The position numbers and the translations under genes are program-made. A DNA stretch of 64,000 nucleotides from Cryphonectria parasitica EP155 (Eukaryota > Ascomycota > Sordariomycetes > Diaporthales > Cryphonectriaceae): assembly GCF_011745365.1 (NCBI RefSeq), contig NW_024468909.1:2542001-2606000 (forward strand), given 5' to 3'. Each line of letters begins with the position of its first letter. The stretch's first letter is position 1. Shown piece by piece: positions 13,001 through 26,025 of the stretch. Below the pieces are notes generated by a model, which made no database searches, had not been told where the DNA came from, and worked only from the letters and a program-made list of their open reading frames with translations.

Positions 13001-16000
13001 CGCTCACAGTTCGTAGCTCGCACTCGGGACCACTTACGGCAACGGAACCGTCGGTGACATGTCGGCGCTCAGCCAAGACGAGTCGGGCGACGCAGCCCCC
13101 CCTCTTCAGCCACCCCTTGCCGCGGCACTTACGGGACTTACGGCACTTACGACAGCACACGATAATTCAACGCGACCATGGTGAGCAACAGATACAGGCT
13201 CTCGGCTGGTGTATTTTAACCAAAGATGGCAAGGGTTTTGGCGAGGTAATTCGAACCTTATTGTGATCTAACATAGGTAGAATTGTGGGTCCCCCTCATG
13301 CAGTCAGGCCACGGGAAAACACGAGGCAGTGAAGGGAGGGGGGGATGTTTTACCTTTAGTAGCAGGGCGACACGTAACTACCATAAGTTTCTATGAGAAA
13401 ATGTAAGACGGCCTATCTCTCAAGCGAATTGACTTCTCATCTGACTTTTGACAGCGGGTTTGTCCGCCGAGACGTCCCGCGCAGGAAGAGGACAGCAAGA
13501 TGATCTTCAGTCCGGGCTGTCATGATTACGACGCTCGATGCACATTCCTCGGTGGCCAATTTAGGGTGACTGGTTGGCTACTCAAGATGTGGGATGAAAG
13601 GAAGCACCGGAGAAGAAGTAATAAAAAATCAAAATAAAGAAAGGGGCTGAGGGTAAGCCCAAAAGGTGCATTGAGCATCTGGTCCAAGAGATGGAACATC
13701 ATCATTTGTCTGGGCTTCGCATGAATGTGTCATCCGGGGTCGGTCTTGGCTTGAGAAAAAACGGCGGCCCGTGGCCTCCAAGTCGCACCGCTTCCTCGTT
13801 ACGGCCGTCCACTAGGGAGCCAGTCCATCATTCTGAGCAGTATACGAAGACGCACTTTGCTATTCCAGTGCCCGCCAAGAAGGACGGTAACACGTTGTCG
13901 CACAGCAAACAAGCTCTCAGGTGTTGGCTATCTGCCTTCTCCTTGAGCGAGTGTCACGTTGCTTTTCTGACAAGTGGGCGGGGCGGTAAGAAGTCTATCC
14001 TGAAGCGGGCGGCCAGCGGTCTGGCTGGGTGGCTTGCTGGGTAAGAGATGGCGAGATGCAGTAAAGGTACTTGCTATAGTAAGCGTTCTGCCTGCTCCTG
14101 CTGCTACTGTTGCTGCTAACGGGCGGGGAGGTGCGTTTTCATTGGTGACTGACGACAACCCTAACCCCTTCCTCAATACCACTCCAACTGCACATGAAAG
14201 TCTCGAACAGACCCTCACAGCAATACCTGGATTTCATTCTCAGGGAAGAACAAAATCCATTTGGTAGTAGTCAGACACATGGATTTGTGATCATGTAAAG
14301 CTGTTATAGCCAATGACGACGGCAAAAGCACGGGCCCTCGTCACAGACCTCATGATGGCATAATCGAAGTAATACTGTAGTAGATGGCATCAGCCCTATG
14401 AGTGGGGCCCCATATCTCATCGACAGAAAAAAGGTCCGTGGTGGGAAAGCTCGGGCGCTCCAGCGAGCACTGCGCGATCGCATCGCTGCTGACATGCTTA
14501 TTGCTACTAGCAGGAAAGGGGCAGCCACTGCCGGGGAAGGTGCAGTGTAGTACAGTACATGCAGATTACATGTTCATGGTACTTTTTCTTCTTCTTTCTT
14601 TTTCGTTCAATGTCAAGTCGATCAATCAGCTAGCTTCTTCTGCATAATGTCGTTGGGTCCGGCGTCCTTATCGTCAATGGCATCGTTCCCCTTCTCCCAA
14701 ATCCCGACACATCCGCCCGACCTGAGCCGATATTCCGCAATAACCGTAGGTCACCCGCAGAATATCCAAGTCTGGACTTCTCAATTAAATGGCTCTGTCG
14801 GCAGGGTTTGCTTTGATTTGAGCGAGTGCTTTTTCGACCTCCGACCCCCAGCTTCGGAGGCTGTTGGATAGGGATTCGGCAAATCATGCTGAACCCGAAG
14901 CCGATGTTACACCTTGATGGACGGACTTGAGGAACCAGGTGGGTTCAGGAATAAGGATGGCTGTGTGCTTTGGTGCGTGTGCTTACGGGCGCCAAGGGAA
15001 CGTATGTAGTGACTACTGCGAAGGAAACTACAGTAAGATTTTCTCCCTTGCTGCCTTGTTGAAGCCTACTGTTGACCCCAAATGGTCGTGTGATGACGGG
15101 CCGTCTGGAGAGCCCGCTCGGGAACTTGTGGCTTGTGATGGTGCATCCTGCGGAGGAATTGTATACCCATTCTCCTTGTGCTTGCGTATTGCATGTCATA
15201 AGCCTCACCTTTTTTTGAGAGGATGAGAACAAGAAAAAAAGAAGAAAAAAAGGAAGGGTAAAAATTGGCGTTGGTGGGCCATGCATATTGTTTAGGTGGG
15301 CGGAGCCAAAATGTGAGGCAGTACTTGTGACTGACTGACTGACTGCAATTTTAATCATGCCCCGGCCTATTTTCGTGATGCCATGCATGGGACTATGCTA
15401 TGCCAGTCACCTGACAGAAGAAGAGGAGAGGAGAGGGGGGAGATCGTCAAGAGCTTGTCTCGCATGGGCGCAGAAATCAGAAATTGACATTGCGCACAGG
15501 CCAGAGGCGAAGCTTGGCTGGTCATTTCTTTTCACCATGTTATCGTTGGTCTCGATTGGGCAGTGGGGGGAACAGGAGATTCTCGACCTCGCGCTGAACG
15601 CGTAGTTTTGCAAAACTTCCGCGATCACTCTCTCTCTTGTGAGGCAGCTCGGGCGACATCCGTGGCTGGGCATCAATTAGCCAGTGCCCCAGTCATTCAA
15701 TCGACCATGTAACGAGGTACTACTATGGTATGGTACTGTCTCGACATAGTATGGTACCTTGTAGTACGAGTTCTATGTACTATCTCATGGTAGTAGCATG
15801 TGAAGAACAGCAGTGGCCTGTTGACTGGCCAGCAGCGACACAAGATGCCACGCCTGCTAAGGAAAGGGACCGAGCAGGGTCTGATCTGTTTTGTTTTGTG
15901 TTACATTTTGGGATGGATCATGAACAAGAAGGAATAACGGTCAGGAGTCAGCCTCCAGACCAAACCCCTCCCTCCTGTAGGCCAACGAAGTCGGTGTCTG

Positions 16001-19000
16001 GGGGTATGAAATCTGCAATGCGCTGCCACGTCTGTCATCAAGATGGGTGGAGGGGGAGGGGAAGAAAACAAAATTACATGGTTAAAAAATATGAATACAG
16101 TACATATGCAAATTCGAGTTTTAGCATGGCGGGCGGTAAAGGTTGTGGGGCTACAAGATGCAGAAAAGAAAACATCCCAGACCCTGTGCGAGATCGCGGT
16201 GAGTGTGCATGTGTGAGTGGGGACAGGAGGGGAGGAAAAACTCTGGTCAGAGCTTTTTTCCCTTTCCTTTATTGTAATGCTATAGCATTGTAGAGGATTT
16301 TGCTCAGACTTGTTCATGCGAAAGCGAAAAGCAGAGAAGGTTGCAGTAGGATGTGATAAGGCATGGTCTGTCGGGTCCGTGTGTGTGGCGCATCGGGTAC
16401 GAACGGACAATGTTTTCGGGACGGTCGTGGGAGAGGGCCAAGGAAGGATGCGCCATGTGCAGTGCAAGCTGTTTGTTTACCTGCAGCGGCAGTGCGGTTG
16501 AAGCGCAGTGCCAGTTGCAGAAAGGCAGATCTCACATGACTGATGTACCACAGTACATAGAGTACGTACTTATGGTACGTATCCTTTGGGGGTGGGGGAG
16601 AAGGTTGTTCTTTGGTTGTTGTTGCTCCTGTAACTACTGTAAAAGCTGTGCTGTATGCCTGCCCAAGGGGTTGGTCGGCTTTGGGCCTTGGCCTTGTGTT
16701 CGAGGATCTGTCGGTGAAAGGGCGGGGATTGGCGTTTTGGTACTTACTTATGCCTGCTGCCTTAAAACTAACAGGGCTCATTCATAGGCGGGCGTACGCA
16801 TGTATCAGCGATGCTGCAAGCAACAGGCAGCCTTAAAAACTAAACAAACAAACATCTCTAGTGCTTTGGCTCCCAAAAGGAACCACATAGATCAAACAGT
16901 ATGTGCATATGGGACAAATGACCATGACTAATTACAGTTATGGTGTGTGGGGGACTTATTCATAAGAGCTGCACATCGTGAAGGTTCTGCGATACTGCAT
17001 TGATTATGAATCACAGGGCGTGTTCAGTGTTACAGCTCGTTGCGGATTAATCATGGACCTTTATGGGTGGTTGCTTGGCAATTAATTCCGTGTCCCCAAG
17101 GAAACAAAGGTTCGAAATTGGTAATCAGTCAAATTTAGTTATTCAATTCATGCCCGCACAGGAAATGAAGGATGGATTGCATCAGCCACACCAAGTCTCC
17201 CAAAAAAATAATATGGAACGTTTCTTAAATCCGTAACGATTAGAAAACATGTATCCAACTAATGGGGGATGATGACTGGGTTGCCTGACCGCCTGCGGAC
17301 TTTGGGCTGTGTAAGGTTGCTGCTAGGTATCACCACTAAACGCCGAACCGTGAGCCATAGACATAACGCAACTTCATCACCATCACACAGACGCTGCAGG
17401 ACCTAAGGCTGCAGTAGGGTAATGAATGCCCAGGCTGTGCACTGCCGCCAAGATCAGGATTTGGGAGGGGGGAAACGAATGGTTGCGTCGTATTGCGGTG
17501 CTGAGAGGCCGTATCCGTGTCCACGTCGCTGTCGACTCATCGTGAGCAAGCTTAGAGAACTACTATACGCGTATGACATGACGACTTGGTAAACTCTTTA
17601 AAACACACTCACGGGTGGTTGGGCGCAGGCTATGCTATGCGAGAGCGACGTCCCGGGTGGCCGGAGACATCTCGCGCAATTTCATCGAGTATGAATCATC
17701 GGCAAGATGCCGCGCCAAGGAGTCGATCGTTTGGATTGATGAACCATCAGTGATGAGCCATCAGATCTGCCAGGACAGGGCGCTGTTGCTTACCGAGAAG
17801 GCCTTCGGATTGGTAAGGTATCCGAGCCTTTTGCTTTCAGATCTGGCCGGCTAGTGCTAGTTACTGTTTAGTGCTACAAATGTTAGTAGCACCAACCATA
17901 GTGGCTGGTGCTTGTTCTGGGCTTACCGGACGGGATTCGGCCTTGGGGGGTGGGAGAGAGAGAAAGAGAAAGCGAGAGCGTATGTGAACAGTAACAGGCC
18001 GGGGCGGGCGTACCGTAAAGACCGGGATTCAGTACGCCCAACACAAGGCAATTGATTGCAATGCGGGAAAGAGAGAGACACGCATGCATGCATGTACTTA
18101 TTTGTCTTACGACCATAGGCAATTGGCAGATACGACTTTTGCGAGACACTTACCGCCCTGTCTCCAGAGATCTAAGCCTCACGCGAGGGATTCGAGGATT
18201 CGTGGCAGTCTGTCGTGCCCCTCCTCTGTTTGTTTTGTCCTTTCGCTCTCGTTTCCGACCCGACGACGGTGAAGCAAGTCTGAGGGCTGAGCTGAAGCAT
18301 GGCCCTAGGAGAAGGCAGACACGCTGTACAGGTCCTGTAGCGTTAGCGAGGGAGATAAAACCGTAGACAAAGTACCCCTGCCATAGTAAACGAGTGGACG
18401 TGGTACTCCCCTTACGACCGGCCGGGGCCAACTCAAAACCCCGAAGGGACAGCTCAGTCATCCCGAGTCACAGCTTCAGAAAGCCTTCCTCCCGCTAACT
18501 TCGGTTTGTAAGCCCCCCCTGCCGTCCCCAATTGCGCGCGCCCTGACCGCAAGATATCCCAGCACACACAGGCCTGGGCAAGAGATCCCTGGGAAATCCA
18601 CTACTTGCTTGTACCTCCGTACCGCTGCACTGCTGTGTTGTACACGCTTCTTGGCCCCGTGGACACCCATGGGCGCCCATGGATCTACCAGTTTGCACCA
18701 CCCCTGCAAGGATGCTGAATGCTCCGCTGACTGCGAATTTCCAACGACGAAGGCCGAGTTGGACCCCGTGGGCCGCTGGACCCGACCCACGGCTCCGAAG
18801 AGGGAGAAAGAAAAAACAGACTTGAGAAAAGGTACTTACAAGGGCCCTGTCACGACCTACTTACTAGTTCTACCCGCATACAAACGAGAAAAAGACGGTC
18901 AGCTGCGATCGTTGATAAAAGAATCGTGTCTCCCCTCCGGTCCCGATCACAGACCGCTCACTCTGATCTGATCTCCTCTTCACACACAAAACAAATGCTC

Positions 19001-19326
19001 CATCTCTTAACTTTACCAAACCAACCTTTTTTACTACACACACAGTTCAGTCTTCACTTTGACTACTCCATTTGAATAGTCGACCCAACAATACATGCGG
19101 CAGACCCAACCTCATCTCCCGCCATAATAGTAGCTGTCCCACGGTGACTCTTCACCTACTACTACTACTACACCAACAAACAACCCCTGCAAGCCACCCA
19201 CTTATTGGATCCGCAAACGCACCCAAGTTAAGCGTCTGCCTTGAGTCACCAAACAACGAGATTACTACGACCACTCCGCATAAAAGAAAACACTTTCTCC
19301 TAGTTTTTTCTTTCCCTCCTCTCAAA
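10020..19326. other. 9.3 kb gene-poor intergenic region
   Basis: No convincing protein-coding gene, tRNA or 5S rRNA gene was found on either strand. Reading frames up to about 190 codons occur (for example 15730-16293 plus, 15901-16467 minus), but they overlap on opposite strands, lack conserved motifs and have no splice continuity. Around 10.6-11.7 kb short open segments in different plus-strand frames look vaguely gene-like, with no family recognised. GTAC/TACTATGG-type near-palindromic words recur (12.69, 14.55, 15.72 and 16.55 kb). The stretch immediately upstream of 19327 is pyrimidine-rich and probably the promoter and leader of the next gene. Confidence 0.5.
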
Positions 19327-20193
19327 ATGTCGAATACTTTTACTACCACATCATCACCAACGGCCTCATCAGTCTACGCCTCCCCCCTCTCTCCCTTCAA
19401 GAAGCAGAAGATGTCCATCACGCAGACATACTACCTGGCCCACAAGGCCAGGGCCAAGCTCTCCCACGAGGCTGCCATGCCTGACCACAACCTTCGTCTG
19501 CTCGTCGGCCACGCCAACCTCCTCGACAGCCTGATGCTCGAGCTTGCGGACGCCGAGAGGGAGCAGGAGTCCTGGTTCAACAACTCCGTCCGCAGCGCCT
19601 CCCAAACCGAGAAGCAAACCTCCTCGCCTCTCTCCAACGAGAGCAGACACATCCAGTGGGCCGACTCCATCCCAGAGGAGGAAGAGGAGGACGAGGACGA
19701 CTACGACTCCTCTTCAGATGACGACAGCGACATCTCAGAGGACGAGGAGGATGAGGACGTCGAGATGGCCGATGTCGTCTCCCTGCGTCGGGTGCCTTCC
19801 CACCATCACAACAAATCAGCACCCTTCAGCCCCAAGATGGAGGTGGTCGAGATCGACATGGAGGATTTTGAGGACGACGATACATATGAGGATGAGGACT
19901 ATGCTGGTCTCGCCCTCGTTCGCTCACCCTCACATCATTCCGCCGCCTCACCACCTGAGCTGGAACAAGATATGGACGAGTCCTCAGAAGACGAGTCAAT
20001 GCCGCCCTCACCGCCCACTGCACTGCTGCCCACCTTCAACGAGAAGCAGCAGCAACCACACAACCAGCAACAACAACAGCAGAAGATCTCACCAGAAGAA
20101 GACGACGACGCAGATCTCTACGATGACTCAATACACTACATGCCTGCAGCTCGCAACACAGCGAGGCTGGTGAGCGCGATCTCGGTTTACTAG
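19327..20193 (+). CDS. Conserved acidic hypothetical protein, 288 residues
   Basis: Function unknown; no family name can be given with confidence. It is intronless, and the ATG at 19327 has a good context (AAA before, TCG after). Residues 1-35 are Ser/Thr-rich. Residues about 36-80 form an ordered, helix-prone block (QTYYLAHKARAKLS, LRLLVGHANLLDSLMLELAD) that reads like a conserved domain. The rest is dominated by Glu/Asp runs (about 118-146, 175-200, 225-235), His/Ser patches and a polyglutamine-like tract near 240-260, so it is probably disordered. No signal peptide or membrane segment is visible. The gene stands alone, with 9.3 kb of non-coding sequence upstream and 5.8 kb downstream, which could mean elaborate regulation. 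It is GC-rich at third positions, which supports real coding. Confidence 0.8.
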   Translation: MSNTFTTTSSPTASSVYASPLSPFKKQKMSITQTYYLAHKARAKLSHEAAMPDHNLRLLVGHANLLDSLMLELADAEREQESWFNNSVRSASQTEKQTSSPLSNESRHIQWADSIPEEEEEDEDDYDSSSDDDSDISEDEEDEDVEMADVVSLRRVPSHHHNKSAPFSPKMEVVEIDMEDFEDDDTYEDEDYAGLALVRSPSHHSAASPPELEQDMDESSEDESMPPSPPTALLPTFNEKQQQPHNQQQQQQKISPEEDDDADLYDDSIHYMPAARNTARLVSAISVY

Positions 20194-23100
20194 ACTGGGC
20201 ACCGCCACAAACATTCACCGCCTGCATCTTTTTTTTACCGCTGCATCAGCGCTCATAATTCGGCATCACGTGTATTTTACGGTCTAGCGATTTGACGACT
20301 TCATCTCTCGATACCTCTTCTGCATAGCATTGGCGTTGGTTTTTTTATTATTATCATTATTATCATTCATCTATGATCATGGAAACAAGCGAGGGGTGAC
20401 CTCGAAGGCAAAGGGAAACGGGGCACAAATGTCACCACTCAAGGGAGGAACACTGGAACAGGCGACCCCGCGGAGGGGTTGGCTGGATTGGCAGATGATC
20501 GGCTATCTCGCTCACACATACCCCCAGTCTCATCTGGCTGCAGGTCATGGAGCAATGATAGGGTCGAGATACCAAACAAATAACACAAATCCTAAATCTC
20601 AAATACATAATCCGTCCCAACAAAAAGAAACTGTTCATCTTTGCGTGCATTTGTTGATTATTCAATCCTGTTTGTGATATGCTCATAATCTGAACCCTAC
20701 TAAACAACTGCCAGATTTGCGTGTTGCCGTACGACGACGAACGACAAACGACAGCGACGCCGATCACAAGCAAGAGACTGGGGGAAAACGACAGCAATTG
20801 CGTCAACACCCATGTGGGGGCCGAGCTCGGAGGGGGCAGTATGATTATTCGAACAACGCACACATGCGGCGAACGCACACACGCACACACACACATACGC
20901 CTTGTGGCTTTGTCATTGTCCAGCCCAACATGCAACCCGGCAGAACCCTGCCTCGGCCTCTCGCGTTCTTCTCGCATACCCCAGATTATTTTGAAATTTA
21001 TTTATTTTGAATTTTTCTCTTAACCTTCGTCATCGAAACCGAGTCTGGAAATCTACCTCGGTCTCGCTTGTTTGTCTCCTCTGTGCTACCTAGTAAAGTC
21101 CTCGGTCTTCTCGCCACATGATGCCGTTTTTACTCTCTTTCGATCTCGCAGATCTCATTTTGGTCAGGAACTGGTCGGCAGCATGTGCGCGAGTGCGAGA
21201 CGAACGGGTCGTCTATCCAGCAGTCAGGATCGCACTCTTAGCCATTGGCCCCGCACCCTCCTTTGGCCCCCGCGGCCAAAAAACCAAGCATCCTTCCAAC
21301 GTCCATTTTAAAGTTTCCGGTGTCAGTGTACCATAGTGATGTGTGTTGTGCCCAAAAGGCCGAATACATCCGTCCGAGTCCGACGGCATGAGCCTTGCCA
21401 GCTTGCCAGGGGCCCCCAACGGATTTTAGACTTGCGATTTGGTATTATAGAGAAAAAAAAAACAGGATCAAGACCACTATGGTACGTAGTACTACGTCTA
21501 CTGTAACGGATATGAGCATGGGTATTCTGCTTTTTAATCAGCAACCATTAGAAAGAGCGGATGATTCATCAGCCATCAAATCCACAGGCACAGGATTGGG
21601 AGATTTTGCTGAGAAATTGAAAATCGCCCCTTCCCAGCCTATACGCGAATACATGATAATCGCACACAATACCTGACGTGCTTGAGCACGCGAACATTGA
21701 GACGCTCTCTAGAATCCTGATCGTCGCTTCTTTAGCGGCCATTTCTTCCTAGGGGCTGCTGTGTGTATGCTGTGCGTTGGCCCAAGTACAGTACTTTTGT
21801 GAGTGGGCTGGAAAAACTCTGGTGTGATGTTTCGTTTCACGATTATGCATAATTTGTTGGGTTTGATGGCTGGGGGAACGCAAGGAGGGGGGAAAAAAAA
21901 CCAACAAAAAACCACAAAAAACCACACACTTGCATTTACGTGCGTAGTGAACCTTTTACCGCGCCTCAGCCGCGGCAAGCGATTCGTTAGGCTTGAACAA
22001 GTAGGGAGTAAATATGTTTGGAGGGGGGACAAGTAGGCAAGACCGTCGTCACGGCCAGCAGGCCCAGGTCAGTTGCGTTCGCTGGTCATGCCGACAGGCC
22101 AGTGCGGCGCTCCGACCCTGAGAACCTGCTATCGGCCGCGAATCAAACACGACACGAGACAAGAGGCACCATAGGACGTTTATGATCATTACTATCCTAG
22201 GACATGGCCTACTCGATGATATCTTTTGATTCTTGTCTTTTCTTTCCTTTTCAATTTTCCGTCTTAGGTCACCGCGCATGCACACATGTATGAACACACT
22301 TGACACACTTCAAACTCGACTCATGATCTCGCAAAAAAGGAAACCAATAGGGATGGTGATCATCGTCCTAGACGAGGCCACCGCTGTTTAATAGCCTGCC
22401 GATACAACTCGGCTACCTAAAGGCGGAAGAAAGGATGAGAGAATGAAAAGATGAAAAATCTTCACATGACGATACTATCCCCCAAAAGAATGTCTACTCG
22501 TCACCACAGGCTACTTCGTAACCGCCTTTTCTTGTTTTGCCTGCCCCTTGGCGTTAAATTGCGTGAGGTGTGTAATGGGCTGGGATGACTGGCTGGCAGG
22601 CTGGCTGGCTCTTGTCATTGGGCCGTGGTAATTGTTCGGCTGTTTCATGAAAACTGCACCAGACAGCGCTGGCCTGCAGCTGCTGCAGCTGCAGGAGAGG
22701 GGGGTAGGGGGGGGGGGCCACGAGCTTATCTCGCAGATAGATGATGACGGCGCAGATGGCCCTGTAGTAGTCGGTCGCCTGGCTCGGAAGACGGGTCGGC
22801 CGGTCGAGAGGGGGAGGGGATTGGGCTTTGTCGCAAGCACACCATCATCTCTATTTCTCACACACCTCTCGTCCCCGTCTCTCTTGTATTGGGCATTGAA
22901 GGAATGAACTACGTCTCGGATTTGTGTGCACCTAAGAAATACTCCAGCCCCCAAGTCATCCTGTTCATCCCTTAGGGAGAGCTGTAGGCGACAGGCAATG
23001 CCTGGTCGGGCGATCGCAGGCACGATGTCTGCATGCATGTACTGCACTGTACCAGGTACGCATATGCAGTCCAGCCCGACCCGACCCGATTTCCATCGAC

Positions 23101-24056
23101 ACAAGGCATTTCAGATGAGCCCAGCAAGTGGGGTATGACTCGCTTCCGAGGGGTGAAGAAGAAAGAAGAAAACAGAAGATCTTTTTCCCATTTCAATACT
23201 GAATGTTGAAGGGTTAGCTGAGATCTGCCAGAGTATCTTATCTACAGTAGGCGTACAAGGCAGATCACGCGCCCGTTGTCACCGGGGCGCTCGTCCGAGA
23301 CAGCAGGTTTCCGGGGCCGACGCCGCTCGCTGCCGTCTGACCGCCCGAGTGGGTGTGGTGGGGGTACACTTAGAAATTCTGTGTGTGTGTTGTGTGTATG
23401 GGCAGCGATTCTGCACAGCTGACTATTGCAGGCTTGAGGCGCGCGATTGTGAATCGAGTGAGAAAGACACAAGACAGCTAGCACCTGTCGTCTCGTTGCT
23501 ATGGCACACCATTCCTGATGCCGGCCCACATCTCTGCGTCTATACATGCATCCATTTCACAGCGCCACGACAGATACTGGACTCTCAACGGTCGTATCGC
23601 CTGCGGCGGCGACGCGGTGAACGGCCTATGGTACAGTATAGTGCCATGGTAGTACCAGCATCTGCCCGCCCTGCCCACAGCTCCCCTCCAGATGGGTCGT
23701 TTGATGGCACCAGCCTGAGGGGACCTGGGATGCGGTGAAGGGGCTGCAGCTAAGTGGGAGTCTGCTCGTCGTAAGTTGCAACTGCTAATGCACGCAAGAA
23801 GGCGGTCGGCTCCTCTTGCCTGCCCAGATCTGACTTGGGGTGGCGGGCGGCCCCACACACTGCAAACTATAGATGTGGGTGGGCACAAGCCATTGCGTGT
23901 CCTCTCTGCCAGTGTGTAGTGTTCCATCTACTGGAACTCACCGTCGCAAGAGCACTCCATTCCTTCTCTGCATCCCTGGGAGGTGAGCCAGAACCGTTTG
24001 GAGGGGGGGGGGGGGGCAAAGGGTTCGGGAGGAACGCTTCCGAGGTCGGCTGCCAA

Positions 24057-24105
24057 CCTGTTGTTGTTGTTGTTGTTGTCGTCGTCGTCGTCGTCGTTGT
24101 CGTTG
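24057..24105. repeat. GTT/GTC trinucleotide repeat
   Basis: About seven GTT units run directly into about seven GTC units, ending in a few mixed units. It is a compound microsatellite in non-coding sequence. The frame reading Val codons through it is not considered a gene. Confidence 0.85.
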
Positions 24106-25927
24106 CCATTGTCACTTGTTTCGTGACGAGGGTTTCACCCCTCCTCGCTATCGTGTCGTCGTCGTGTCGTGTCGTGTCGCCGTCGCCGTGGCCGAGTTAC
24201 GACGGGAGGCCTCCTCCTTCGCGCCCCTCATTCCCCTTGCCAGCGAATAGATACAGCGAGAGTGGGAGAGAGAGAGGGAGGGGATGACAGAGCTAGTCAT
24301 CAACTGGTCCAAGTGACTAGTCAACAAATTCATGGATGAAGAACAACAGAGACTGCAGACGGGACCCCACAACCGTATCTCATCGGCCGCTTCGAAGAGG
24401 AGGGGATCTGGTCAAGATGGCGATTTGCGGGGATGGATGTGCGAATTGGGGGCACACAGCGGTCCGTCCGTTGCGTCTCTCCCTTGTGCTTGCAGGTTGG
24501 GATGCAGATGTGGATAGTAGGTGTGGATTGTGGATGTGGAGGGGAGGAGGGTAGGGAGGCTGGGCCTGGGGTGTTTGCATGTGTGCACGGTGGCACAACA
24601 AGAAACCACAACCACTCACAACCAAGGTGGATCTCATCCACCCCAGGGTACAACTCACTTCTCCGCCTTCCCGCATGTGAGAGGTGATGCGGCTCCCTCG
24701 GTGAAGACCGAATGGCATTTGCTCGCGTGATGCGGCTGGACTGGCCGGCGCAATGAGATGGAGACCCTGCTCCTCCTTCTTCTCCTCCTCGCCCATCAGC
24801 CCACCCTCGATACGATGAGGGGGAGAAGGGGGATGAGTGAGGTCCAAGCTCCCTCTCAGTATCTCAGATCCAAATGCTCCGGTGCAGGGTGGTACCGTGC
24901 AAGCAAGAGGAAGGTCTTTGCATCTGCATGTGCCCAGTTTTGATCTGTGCAGGACTCGGTGCAAAGGGTTGGACGGACGGAGGGGGGATTTCGGAGGGAT
25001 CCACCTTTTCTTCGGACGACGTCGATCGGCGGCGGTGGTCATGAGAAGCCGGTTCTGTCTGCGGCACGGGCACGGACACGGACACGGACTCTGCTCAGGT
25101 GGTTGCAACTTGCATTGTGTATATTTATATGCCATAGCAGCTCGTTGTGCAATGCTGTGACACCTGATTCCGAGGTGAAGACCTGCGCTCACTGGCACGT
25201 TCTCTCTTCGTTGGGTTCGACGTGTCAGTCGCGTATCGGCGACAAAGATGCTAACTATCTGGAGGTTCCTAAATCGAAGATGATCCGAATACTAATAAGG
25301 AGTTACAGTCAAGACAGAATAACGGTGCAGTGCCCCAAGGAATATGTAGGATTGTATACGTTACCGTTCGTGGACTTACCATTGCTGGTGATTTCTCCTC
25401 GGAGCTGTGAAAAAATGTGGAAGTCAAGTATATCCTGAAACTCGACAGCCTCGTCTGAGGCCACTCACGATGAGGCTATAGTTGAGAATCACAGAAGACA
25501 GTGGCGGTCTCCAGCCGTACAGGGATAGTAATTTGCCTGAGTGACTCTGTCGTTCTATGAGCCCGCTGCGGGCGGGTGGATGAATGGATGCTGGTGGTTC
25601 GGTGTTTACTATTAGGGGGGGAAGATCTATTCAGAAGGTGCGCCGTAGAAAGATAGAAGGAAGGAAAGGTCAGTCACGCAGGCTAGGATGGTTGAAGCTA
25701 TCTAGGAAGGGCAGGTGCGTGTCAACCCCTCGCATACTTACTCTAAGCACTTAAGTCAAGTAGTCATCACGAGGCTGTTTCTTACCTGCACTCTCCATTT
25801 ATATCTTCATATCCTGGTGCGTTTGGGGAAAAGCGGAACCCTGGCATGGGAGCCAGGCCTCTCTCTTTGCTGATAAAGTTTAATTAGAGATGTTATTGCC
25901 CTCCCCCTCCCAAGCAGCGCCCTCAAC

Positions 25928-25930
<3 letters not shown>

Positions 25931-25957
<27 letters not shown>
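25931..25957 (+). promoter_or_regulatory. Poly(dT) tract upstream of the RNase H gene
   Basis: An uninterrupted run of 27 T ends about 68 bases before the ATG at 26026. Long poly(dA:dT) tracts disfavour nucleosomes and are common in fungal promoters, so a promoter role is inferred. The length itself is seen directly, though homopolymer length can be misread in sequencing. Confidence 0.45.
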
Positions 25958-25958
<1 letters not shown>

Positions 25959-26025
25959 CCGGCAACAACTAAACTGTACAGAGTCATTACTTTCTTCTAG
26001 CCCTGGACACCGCGCCGACTGCAGC

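Larger units (their letters stand above)
20194..26025. other. 5.8 kb gene-poor intergenic region
   Basis: No gene was recognised on either strand. Candidate frames such as 22511-23104 minus and 24380-25198 minus start without ATG and are low-complexity. The region holds a 13-G run near 24004-24016, GTT/GTC trinucleotide repeats (24057-24105), CA/TG-rich stretches near 20875-20900 and 23380-23400, further GTAC-type near-palindromes (21476-21503, 23624-23664), and a 27-T tract just before the RNase H gene. Confidence 0.5.

Noticed and set aside
13230..13290. tRNA B-box-like GGTTCGAATT on the minus strand
   Set aside because: No A-box at suitable distance and no pairing acceptor stem; not a tRNA gene.
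15730..16467. Overlapping ~187-codon frames on both strands
   Set aside because: Mutually overlapping, no recognisable domains, located in repeat-like AT-rich intergenic DNA.
22511..23104. 197-codon minus-strand frame
   Set aside because: Begins at TTG rather than ATG and shows no family features.
24380..25198. 272-codon minus-strand frame
   Set aside because: Begins at GTG, Pro/His/Ser-rich, overlaps other random frames; no evidence of coding.
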